Shown piece after piece: positions 7,053 to 12,456 of a DNA stretch of 12,456 nucleotides; the first letter of the stretch is position 1, and every line of letters starts with the position of its first letter. Where the stretch lies: positions 1 through 12,456 of the forward strand of contig JAEXNS010000365.1 of the NCBI GenBank assembly GCA_023439605.1, in the 5' to 3' direction. A model generated the notes under the pieces. That model made no database searches, was not told where the DNA came from, and saw only the letters and a list, made by a program, of their open reading frames with translations. A program made the position numbers and the translations under genes. Source of the stretch: Bacillota bacterium (GTDB lineage: Bacteria; Bacillota; Clostridia; Oscillospirales; Ruminococcaceae).

Positions 7053-7210
7053 AGAAAAATTTTATAAAAAAAGTAAAAACGTTATTTTGTATAATTTTAA
7101 GGCAATTATATGTATAATATAGCTAAAACTTTAATATAAATTGTGACTATAATTTTACGAATTTTATAATTTTAATAAAAACATACAACAAAGTTTTATT
7201 AATTATATAA

Positions 7211-7239
7211 TTGAAATATAGAAATACTTGTAGTATAAT
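7211..7239 (+). promoter_or_regulatory. Sigma-A promoter of the GH9 cellulase gene
   Basis: TTGAAA (7211-7216), a 17-bp spacer and a perfect TATAAT (7234-7239) are present. The start of transcription would be near 7246, giving a leader of about 108 bases. Confidence 0.75.
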
Positions 7240-7353
7240 TAATGTATGTAAAAAGGTAAAATTTTTATTGAATTATTTTATTAATAGTAATGGTTGTGAG
7301 AAAAATAAGTTGATAAAAATATCTACTGTTTTAAATATGAAAGGGAGTTTAAA

Positions 7354-9855
7354 ATGAAAAAAGCTAATTATAAGCGGATTATTTCATTTGCTTTATCAGC
7401 ACTTATGCTTACTAGTGTGCCATTTATAGCATTTGCTGATGCAGGGGAAGCACCACCACCAATCACAACAAATGAAAGAGTTTTTCCAGATCCAGATTCT
7501 TTTAGTTATGATGATGTAGAGGTGAATTTTGCAAAGGGATTACAGTATTCATTGTATTTTTATGATGCAAATAAGTGCGGTAAAGGAATTACAGGTGGTA
7601 ACCTAGAATGGAGAGGGGATTGTCACACTGAAGATTACAATATACCACTTATTCATGCAACTCTTGAATCTGCTGACACAAAAATAGGAACTAATATGTC
7701 AGAAGAATTTATAGAAAAATACAGAGATGTTCTTGATCCAGATGGAGATAATTGTGTTGACTGTGGAGGAGGAATGCATGATGCTGGAGACCATGTTAAA
7801 TTTGGACTTCCTGGCTCATATGCTGCTTCAACAGTTGGATGGGGATATTATGAATTTCGTGATGCATATATAAAATCAGGAAATCAAGAACATATAGAGG
7901 ATATTTTACATTGGTTTAATGATTTTTATTTAAAAGGTACATATTTTGATGAAAATGGAGATGTAATTGCTTTTTGTTATCAAGTTGGAGAGGGCAATAA
8001 CGACCATAACTATTGGTGTCCACCTGAACTTCAAAGTTCAGAATTACTTCTTGATTTTGCAAGACCAGCCTATTTTGCGACAGAAGAAACTCCAGCATCT
8101 GATATGTGTGCGGGTGCGGCGGCTTCACTTGCTATAAGTTACTTAAACTTTAAAGATACTGAACCAGAATATGCTGAAAAATGTTTTAAAGCTGCAAAAG
8201 GATTATATGATTTTGCAGTAAAGACACGTTCAGAAGATGGCGTACAAAGTCTTGGATATGATGGCGGTTTTTATGATTCAAGTTATGATCATGACGAAAT
8301 GTCATGGGCTGCTGTTTGGTTATATGAGTGTACTAAAGATTATGATTATATAACTGATATAATTTCAGTAGATACAGAACATCCTCTAGAAGCAACAGGT
8401 TCTTATCCTTATACAGGATATATGAAAAGAATAATAACTGATACAGGAAGATGCTGGCAAAATATATGGGTTCATTGTTGGGATACTGTATGGGGTGGGG
8501 TATTTGCAAAACTTGCTCCTGTAACAAATACAGCTCGTGACTGGTATATATTTAGGTGGAATCTTGAATTTTGGTCTGGTATTACACATGCATTTCCAGG
8601 TGGATTAGATGACCAATTATGGAATATGGAATATAAATATTCAGAACTTACAAAAACATCTGATAATTCTGCTATAAGGAAAACACCAGCAGGTTTTTCT
8701 ATGTTAAATGAATATGGTTCTGCTCGATATAATACCGCTGCACAATTATGTGCTTTGGTATATCGTAAAGAGACTGCCGCACGTGGCGAGGAAGATGCTA
8801 GATTTGCAGATTGGGCAAAATCACAAATGGAATATATAATGGGAAAAAATCCGATGAATAGACCATATATAGTAGGTTGGTCCGAAACCGCAGCTTCACA
8901 CCCTCATCATAGAGCAGCACATGGTTCGTCCACTTTTAATATGGATGATCCAGCAGTTCAAACACATGTACTTTGGGGTGCACTTGTAGGAGGACCAGAT
9001 TCGAGTGACTGGCATAGGGATATAACTAAAGATTATGTTTATAATGAGGTTGCGGTAGACTATAATGCAGGATTTGTAGGTGCTTGTGCAGGACTGTATT
9101 ATTATTATGGTACTAAGGATATGAAACCTCAGGAGAATTTTCCTCCACTAGAGCCACCAAAAAAGAATTTCTATCTAGAAGCGTACATAAATCAAGAGAA
9201 TGTTGAAAGAACCCAATGTTCAATTAGAATTCATAATGATTTTAGTAATCCACCTCAATTTTTAGATGAGTTTAAGGTTAGATATTATTTCGATATAACT
9301 GAATTACTTAAATTTAATCAAACTATAAAAGATGTAAGATCAGAAGTGTATTATGATCAAGCGGTTTCTGTATCAGATGGTAAAGAAGCAGTTACTGTAT
9401 CACAACCAATACACCAAGAAGGGAATATTTACTATATAGAAATGAATTGGGAAGGTGCACCTTTTAGAGGTACAAGAGAAATTCAAATAGGGCTTGTAGT
9501 TGGACAAGATGAAAACTTTAAAAGCAACTGGGATCCTACAAACGATTATAGTAGACAGGGATTGAGTAAAGAAGAAGTTTATAAGGATACAAAAAATATA
9601 CCTCTTTATTATCAAGATGAATTGGTTTATGGAGTACCATATGGAGAAACAACCATTAAATATGGTGATGTAAATGGTGACGGACTAATTGACAATTTAG
9701 ATTTAGTTTGTTTTTGTCAACATCTTATAAAAGATAAATCAATAGACAGTAAATTTACAAAAAATGCAGATATAAACAAAGATGAAGTGATAGATATTGC
9801 TGACATTGCAATTTTGAAACAATACATAATGGGTGATAAAACAATAATAAATTAA
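7354..9855 (+). CDS. Secreted GH9 endoglucanase with CBM3c and dockerin
   Basis: This 833-residue exported cellulase cleaves beta-1,4-glucan by an inverting mechanism. GH9 enzymes fused to CBM3c (theme B) are typically processive endoglucanases. A signal peptide ends in FIAFA, with likely cleavage after residue 28. The GH9 (alpha/alpha)6 barrel spans about 53-590. It contains GGMHDAGDHVKF (139-150) with catalytic base Asp146 and Asp143, the HPHHRAAHG block (516-524), and NEVAVDYNAG (564-573) with catalytic acid Glu565. A short Pro-rich joint leads directly into a CBM3c module (about 603-765) starting FYLEAYINQE. CBM3c usually feeds a single chain into the cleft. A type I dockerin (769-828) has loops DVNGDGLIDNLD and DINKDEVIDIAD, each followed by a helix. 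AAGGGAG at 7341-7347 supports the start. It is divergent from the GH5 gene and probably co-regulated with it. Confidence 0.98.
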   Translation: MKKANYKRIISFALSALMLTSVPFIAFADAGEAPPPITTNERVFPDPDSFSYDDVEVNFAKGLQYSLYFYDANKCGKGITGGNLEWRGDCHTEDYNIPLIHATLESADTKIGTNMSEEFIEKYRDVLDPDGDNCVDCGGGMHDAGDHVKFGLPGSYAASTVGWGYYEFRDAYIKSGNQEHIEDILHWFNDFYLKGTYFDENGDVIAFCYQVGEGNNDHNYWCPPELQSSELLLDFARPAYFATEETPASDMCAGAAASLAISYLNFKDTEPEYAEKCFKAAKGLYDFAVKTRSEDGVQSLGYDGGFYDSSYDHDEMSWAAVWLYECTKDYDYITDIISVDTEHPLEATGSYPYTGYMKRIITDTGRCWQNIWVHCWDTVWGGVFAKLAPVTNTARDWYIFRWNLEFWSGITHAFPGGLDDQLWNMEYKYSELTKTSDNSAIRKTPAGFSMLNEYGSARYNTAAQLCALVYRKETAARGEEDARFADWAKSQMEYIMGKNPMNRPYIVGWSETAASHPHHRAAHGSSTFNMDDPAVQTHVLWGALVGGPDSSDWHRDITKDYVYNEVAVDYNAGFVGACAGLYYYYGTKDMKPQENFPPLEPPKKNFYLEAYINQENVERTQCSIRIHNDFSNPPQFLDEFKVRYYFDITELLKFNQTIKDVRSEVYYDQAVSVSDGKEAVTVSQPIHQEGNIYYIEMNWEGAPFRGTREIQIGLVVGQDENFKSNWDPTNDYSRQGLSKEEVYKDTKNIPLYYQDELVYGVPYGETTIKYGDVNGDGLIDNLDLVCFCQHLIKDKSIDSKFTKNADINKDEVIDIADIAILKQYIMGDKTIIN

Positions 9856-9860
9856 AAATC

Positions 9861-9898
9861 AAAACAGGATTGATAGTAAATATCAGTCCTGTTTTTTT
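9861..9898 (+). terminator. Intrinsic terminator of the GH9 gene
   Basis: A 13-bp stem (9863-9875 with 9881-9893, one G-T pair) and a 5-base loop run into a T-tract at 9892-9898. It begins six bases after the stop codon, so GH9 is transcribed alone. Confidence 0.92.
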
Positions 9899-10144
9899 GA
9901 AAAAATTTATATTAGGTAAAAAATAATAGTGCAAAATAGGTATAAATAATATATAATAATAACTGTATACAAATTTACATTGATAAACTGATTTTCAGTT
10001 ACTGTTTATTCGTTAAGGTAAGGGTTGCACTTTTGTAGAGTTTCGACTCTGCGGAGTCGACCGGGCTTTTCGGTCGCCCTGGACCTTCGGTAAAAAGCTT
10101 TAACTTGTACATAAGGATTATAGTAACGATTTTAAGGGGCTTAT
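9899..10144. other. Intergenic region with one palindromic repeat
   Basis: There is no gene here. It holds an AT-rich segment with a TATAAT at 9952-9957 lacking a clear -35, a small hairpin AACTGA-TTT-TCAGTT (9986-10000), and copy 2 of the 52-bp palindromic unit. The promoter of the downstream gene pair must lie here but cannot be pinpointed. Confidence 0.5.
10041..10092 (+). repeat. 52-bp GC-rich palindromic repeat, copy 2
   Basis: It is identical to 4501-4552 except for one C-to-T change at 10070. Here the unit stands alone, without the 93-bp unit, and lies between two genes transcribed in the same direction, 52 bases before the next start codon. Confidence 0.9.
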
Positions 10145-10528
10145 ATGAGTAAGAAAAATAAAATTTTAATATTTGTGACTTTAATATTACTTGTTATATT
10201 GGTATGTTTTTCATATATTATTTACAATAAAAAATTAAATAATAAAATAGCAAAAATATATCAAGATGGTAATCTAATATATGAGATTAATTTAGATAAA
10301 GTAGAAGAAGCATATACTATAAAAATAGATGGTGATGAAGAACACTATAATATAGTTGAGGTGCGAAAAGGTGAAATAGGAATTATTGAGGCAAATTGTC
10401 CTGATAAAATATGTGTAAACATGGGGTTTGTATCAGATGGATTATTACCCATAACTTGTTTGCCAAATAAGTTAATTATTGAAATAGAGGGTGGGGAAGA
10501 AAGTGAGTATGATGTACAAGCCAAGTAG
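10145..10528 (+). CDS. NusG domain II-containing membrane-anchored protein
   Basis: This 127-residue protein has one N-terminal transmembrane segment (about 7-27) and a single extracytoplasmic domain of the NusG_II (PF07009) family. The signature is ANCPDKICVNMG (83-94) followed by PITCLPNKLIIEIE (102-115), with Cys85, Cys90 and Cys105. This domain resembles the C-terminal part of some NusG proteins, but stand-alone copies are not transcription factors. In Firmicutes they are commonly encoded beside Gx transporter and often ApbE-type flavin transferase genes, suggesting a role in membrane-associated electron transfer. That role is an inference. The ribosome site AAGGGG is at 10134-10139, five bases before ATG. 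Its 3' end overlaps the next gene, so the two are translationally linked. Confidence 0.9.
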   Translation: MSKKNKILIFVTLILLVILVCFSYIIYNKKLNNKIAKIYQDGNLIYEINLDKVEEAYTIKIDGDEEHYNIVEVRKGEIGIIEANCPDKICVNMGFVSDGLLPITCLPNKLIIEIEGGEESEYDVQAK

Positions 10529-11033
10529 TTTAAGAAAAATGGTATTATTATCTTTGATGACTACAGTAGCACTAATAATTTTTATTATAGAAGCACAAAT
10601 TCCATTGGCGGTTACTATACCAGGAATAAAACTTGGCCTTGCGAACATCGTGACACTAATATTAATAAATGATTTTAAAAAACATGAAGTTGCTACAGTT
10701 TTGATTTTAAGAATAATTTTAGGAAGTATATTTTCAGGACAAATTGTTACTTTTTTTTATTCACTAAGTGGTGGAATTATGTGTTTTATAGCTATGTCAA
10801 TTTGCAATAAATTTTTTAAAGAAAACGCACTTTGGTTTACAAGTATAGTAGGTGCTTTATTTCATAATATAGGTCAAATACTTATAGCAATGATTATTTT
10901 GAAGTCGGTAAATGTAATTTATTATTTCCCTTTTTTGATGATAAGTGCTATAATTACAGGATTTTTAACAGGTATAACGGCACAAATGATTATAAAAAAA
11001 ATGAAAAAAATAATTGATTTTGAAAAAAAATAA
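10503..11033 (+). CDS. Gx transporter family protein (Hpre_diP_synt_I)
   Basis: This integral membrane protein of about 176 residues belongs to the PF07456 family, historically named heptaprenyl diphosphate synthase component I and now often Gx transporter. It has about five hydrophobic segments. The diagnostic stretch IPGIKLGLANIVTLI follows the first helix, with GSIFSGQIVTFFYSLSGG next and a later LFHNIGQ. These ECF S-component-like proteins probably import a small molecule; the substrate is unknown. Possible starts are GTG 10491, GTG 10503, ATG 10509 and ATG 10512. GTG 10503 is preferred because GGGG at 10493-10496 lies six bases upstream, but ATG 10509 is nearly as likely. The gene overlaps the NusG domain II gene by 26 bases, so they form one operon. 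No ApbE or prenyl synthase gene follows here. Confidence 0.9.
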   Translation: MSMMYKPSSLRKMVLLSLMTTVALIIFIIEAQIPLAVTIPGIKLGLANIVTLILINDFKKHEVATVLILRIILGSIFSGQIVTFFYSLSGGIMCFIAMSICNKFFKENALWFTSIVGALFHNIGQILIAMIILKSVNVIYYFPFLMISAIITGFLTGITAQMIIKKMKKIIDFEKK

Positions 11034-11045
11034 AAAGTTTACCCC

Positions 11046-11139
11046 AAATTTAAAGTTTTACTCGATTTTTTTCAAAAAATCGTAGGTTTCCAAAGGGCAA
11101 CGCCCTTGGTTGCTTTCCGCAGAAAGCGAAATCTTTATG
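11046..11139 (+). repeat. 93-bp triple-hairpin repeat, copy 2
   Basis: It carries the same three hairpins as 4581-4673. Differences are an extra T near the start, loop AAA to AAC in the second hairpin, and the outer C-G pair of the third hairpin replaced by T-G, which can still pair in RNA. It begins 12 bases after the Gx transporter stop codon. Confidence 0.9.
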
Positions 11140-11175
11140 TTTAGGAGCATTTAGGGTAGCAAACGAAGTGAAGCG

Positions 11176-11202
11176 TAGGGATTTTGCGATAGAAAATTCC
11201 TA
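11176..11202 (+). repeat. Hairpin with conserved GCGATAG loop, copy 2
   Basis: The stem TAGGGATTTT/AAAATTCCTA (10 bp, one G-T pair) closes a 7-base loop GCGATAG. The stem sequence is unrelated to that at 4690-4716, while the loop is the same. Confidence 0.75.
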
Positions 11203-11220
11203 AACCTGCCAAGCAGGTTT
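11202..11220 (+). repeat. Perfect 8-bp hairpin
   Basis: AAACCTGC-CAA-GCAGGTTT is a perfect stem. An imperfect relative, AAACCTGC-TAG-GCAGATTT, occurs at 11431-11449. The hairpin at 4739-4755 has the same TGC/GCA core. Confidence 0.75.
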
Positions 11221-11227
11221 AAAAGAG

Positions 11228-11278
11228 TTTCGACTCTGCGGAGTCGACAGGTTTTTTTGTTGCCTTGGACCTTCGGTA
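11228..11278 (+). repeat. 52-bp GC-rich palindromic repeat, copy 3 (diverged)
   Basis: The first hairpin (TCGACTC-TGCG-GAGTCGA) and the GGACCTTCGGTA end are intact. The middle has several G-to-A and C-to-T changes: GGGC/GCCC becomes AGGT/GCCT. One changed G-C pair becomes A-T, and another C-G becomes T-G, so pairing is largely preserved. Confidence 0.85.
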
Positions 11279-11379
11279 AAATGTCTCCACCCTCACCCTT
11301 ACATATAGATGAATAGTAACATATAGTAGCATTTGAAATAGTTAGAAATCACTTTAATATATTTAAATTAAAGCACTAT

Positions 11380-11428
11380 AAATAATAAAAAACATCGGAA
11401 TAAAAAAATCCGATGTTTTTTATTATTT
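11380..11428. terminator. Bidirectional intrinsic terminator
   Basis: A perfect 20-bp stem (11380-11399 with 11409-11428) encloses a 9-base loop. Its GC core CATCGGA/TCCGATG is flanked by A-rich and T-rich sides, so it can terminate both the minus-strand DegV unit and plus-strand transcripts. Confidence 0.9.
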
Positions 11429-11473
11429 TAAAACCTGCTAGGCAGATTTTAATTTAAATGGATACTGTTTTTA

Positions 11474-12340
11474 TTACATTGATTTTATTATTATACCAAT
11501 AATTTGGTGGCCAGCGTGACAGGAAATTGTTGCACCTACTTTATAAACTTCTTCAGGTGGATAGCCTAACTTTGCTGTTATTTCTTTAATCATTTCTTGG
11601 GTTTCACTCTCTAAACTACCAGCTAAAACACAGTATGGTGAATGTGGTATCATATTTCTTTGGGCAGTTTCTATTATTTTGGGAATTATATTTTTTTCTC
11701 CTCTTATTTTCTCCATTACAGTTGATTTACCTTGTGCCATGCTGATAATTGGCTTTAAACCAAGGACTTCTCCAGCAAATGCCGCAACTGCAGAAACACG
11801 ACCAGAACGTTTTAAATATTTTAAAGTATATGATGCAAAATATAATTCGACCTTTTTAAACCAATCTTCAAGGTAGGATAAGATTTCATCTAAATCTTGA
11901 TTTTTTTGTATTTTTAGAGCAGCTTGTAAAATAGGGTAACCATATGCACCCGAATAATTTAAAGAATCTATTATATGTATATTCATCTTACCTTCTGCTT
12001 CTGGATATTCCTCGAAAAATTTGTCTACTGCCATATGAGCGTTGTTATGAGTGTTTGAACCTGTAGATGAAATGGAAACATATACTAAATCACTATAACC
12101 TTGATCATATACTTCTTTATAAGCATCAACAAATTCTAAAAATGTTATTTGAGAAGTGGATGGGAATTCATTTGCATTATCCAAAAGATTATAAAATTCA
12201 TCGGTAGTAAAATCCACACCCTCTCTAAATGCTTTACCATCTAAAGTGATAGGGAAACCAATAACTTTTATGTCCAGTTTTTTTGCTGTTTCTAAGTTTA
12301 TATCGCTTGCGGAATCTGTGATTATCTTGATTTTACTCAT
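11474..12340 (-). CDS. DegV family fatty-acid-binding protein
   Basis: This 288-residue cytoplasmic protein has the normal length and architecture of the DegV/FakB family, which binds a fatty acid between its two lobes. FakB members hand it to the FakA kinase to make acyl-phosphate for phospholipid synthesis. The N-terminal signature KIITDSASDI is at 5-14, TSQ at 62-64, the SISSTGSNTHNNA block at 89-101, HIIDSLNYSGAYG at 122-134, LKYLKRSGRVS at 173-183 and GLKPIISM at 194-201. The C-terminal CHAGHQIIG (274-282) carries the conserved His. TSQ and the C-terminal His belong to the lipid carboxylate site in known members. The start follows a run of seven G on the coding strand (12346-12352), five bases upstream. 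The gene lies 13 bases after the TrmL-like stop codon, so the two are probably cotranscribed. No FakA gene is in the window. Confidence 0.95.
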   Translation of the reverse strand: MSKIKIITDSASDINLETAKKLDIKVIGFPITLDGKAFREGVDFTTDEFYNLLDNANEFPSTSQITFLEFVDAYKEVYDQGYSDLVYVSISSTGSNTHNNAHMAVDKFFEEYPEAEGKMNIHIIDSLNYSGAYGYPILQAALKIQKNQDLDEILSYLEDWFKKVELYFASYTLKYLKRSGRVSAVAAFAGEVLGLKPIISMAQGKSTVMEKIRGEKNIIPKIIETAQRNMIPHSPYCVLAGSLESETQEMIKEITAKLGYPPEEVYKVGATISCHAGHQIIGIIIKSM

Positions 12341-12353
12341 TATAACCCCCCCT

Positions 12354-12456
12354 TTAATATTTTGTTAGTTTACCTTCTGTTGTGAATTCTGGAAAATCCC
12401 ATTGCCTTAGTATTTCATAAGTTGCAATAGCAACTGAATTGGATAAATTTAAACTT
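12354..12456 (-). CDS. trmL: TrmL-like tRNA 2'-O-methyltransferase, C-terminal fragment
   Basis: Only the last 33 residues are present, running off the right edge. They begin SLNLSNSVAIATYEILRQ and end after a short tail at TAA (12356-12354). The LNLSNSVAIA-YE-LRQ block is the C-terminal SAM-binding knot segment of SPOUT methyltransferases of the TrmL (YibK/CspR) type. In characterised members it methylates the ribose of the wobble base 34 in certain tRNA-Leu species. Other SpoU-type RNA methyltransferases share parts of this motif. The symbol is therefore a best match from a fragment. DegV follows immediately downstream. Confidence 0.8.
   Translation of the reverse strand, partial: SLNLSNSVAIATYEILRQWDFPEFTTEGKLTKY

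Larger units (their letters stand above)
6854..7353. promoter_or_regulatory. Shared divergent regulatory region of the two cellulase genes
   Basis: These 500 AT-rich bases carry no gene. They hold a consensus promoter for GH5 (6937-6966, minus), a promoter for GH9 (7211-7239, plus), a 16-bp inverted repeat around the GH5 promoter, a 43-bp inverted repeat at 6979-7021, a cre-like site at 7039-7052 and a second AACGTT-centred site at 7075-7088. Confidence 0.8.
11034..11473. other. Repeat-filled intergenic region between convergent genes
   Basis: This 440-base gap has no gene. It carries the second 93-bp triple-hairpin unit, a GCGATAG-loop hairpin, a TGC/GCA hairpin, the third 52-bp unit, a bidirectional terminator and a further imperfect hairpin at 11431-11449. 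The set of parts matches the gap at 4447-4942, but in a different order. Confidence 0.85.

Noticed and set aside
7916..9615. Minus-strand open frames inside the GH9 gene
   Set aside because: All lie antisense to conserved GH9 or CBM3c sequence, have no start signals and no recognisable product.
10145..10528. A transcription elongation factor NusG
   Set aside because: It has a membrane anchor and only the domain II Cys-containing fold; the NGN and KOW domains of true NusG are absent.
11679..11876. Plus-strand open frame inside DegV, and a +1 frame at 1562-1771 inside DUF2461
   Set aside because: Both are out-of-frame shadows of well-supported genes.

Overview
The window reads as an AT-rich, Gram-positive, anaerobic Clostridia genome, most likely a cellulosome-producing Ruminococcaceae/Oscillospirales relative. 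The evidence is strong AGGAGG-type ribosome binding sites, two secreted glycoside hydrolases each ending in a type I dockerin, and several Firmicutes-typical families (DUF2461, DUF815 ATPase, NusG domain II protein, Gx transporter, DegV). The genus is an inference; no rRNA or other marker is present.

Layout. Positions 1-254 hold the C-terminal end of a flavodoxin-like protein. Then come an unrecognised helical protein (523-1275), a DUF2461 protein (1402-2067), and a class I SAM methyltransferase on the minus strand (2140-2928). The methyltransferase is divergent from a DUF815-type AAA+ ATPase (3133-4446). The gap 3030-3100 has two back-to-back sigma-A-like promoters, with a palindrome inside the spacer of one of them. 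A 496-base gap (4447-4942) is filled with GC-rich palindromic repeats and a bidirectional terminator.

The centre is a divergent cellulase pair. A GH5 endoglucanase (minus, 4943-6853) has an extra beta-rich module, a Thr-rich linker and a dockerin. A GH9-CBM3c endoglucanase with a dockerin lies on the plus strand (7354-9855). They share a 500-base regulatory region with consensus promoters for both genes, a long inverted repeat centred on ATAACGTTAT, a cre-like site, and a separate 16-bp inverted repeat bracketing the GH5 promoter. Both enzymes are probably exported and docked on the same scaffoldin, giving complementary endo- and processive endo-glucanase activities, and are probably co-regulated.

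The right side has a NusG domain II membrane protein overlapping a Gx transporter gene (10145-11033), a second repeat-filled convergent gap, and a minus-strand unit of TrmL-like tRNA methyltransferase (partial, at the window edge) followed by DegV (11474-12340).

The least explained signal is a family of intergenic palindromic modules: a 52-bp unit in three copies, a 93-bp triple-hairpin unit in two copies, and neighbouring hairpins whose loops or cores are conserved while their stems differ but still pair. This looks like a modular, structure-conserved repeat family.
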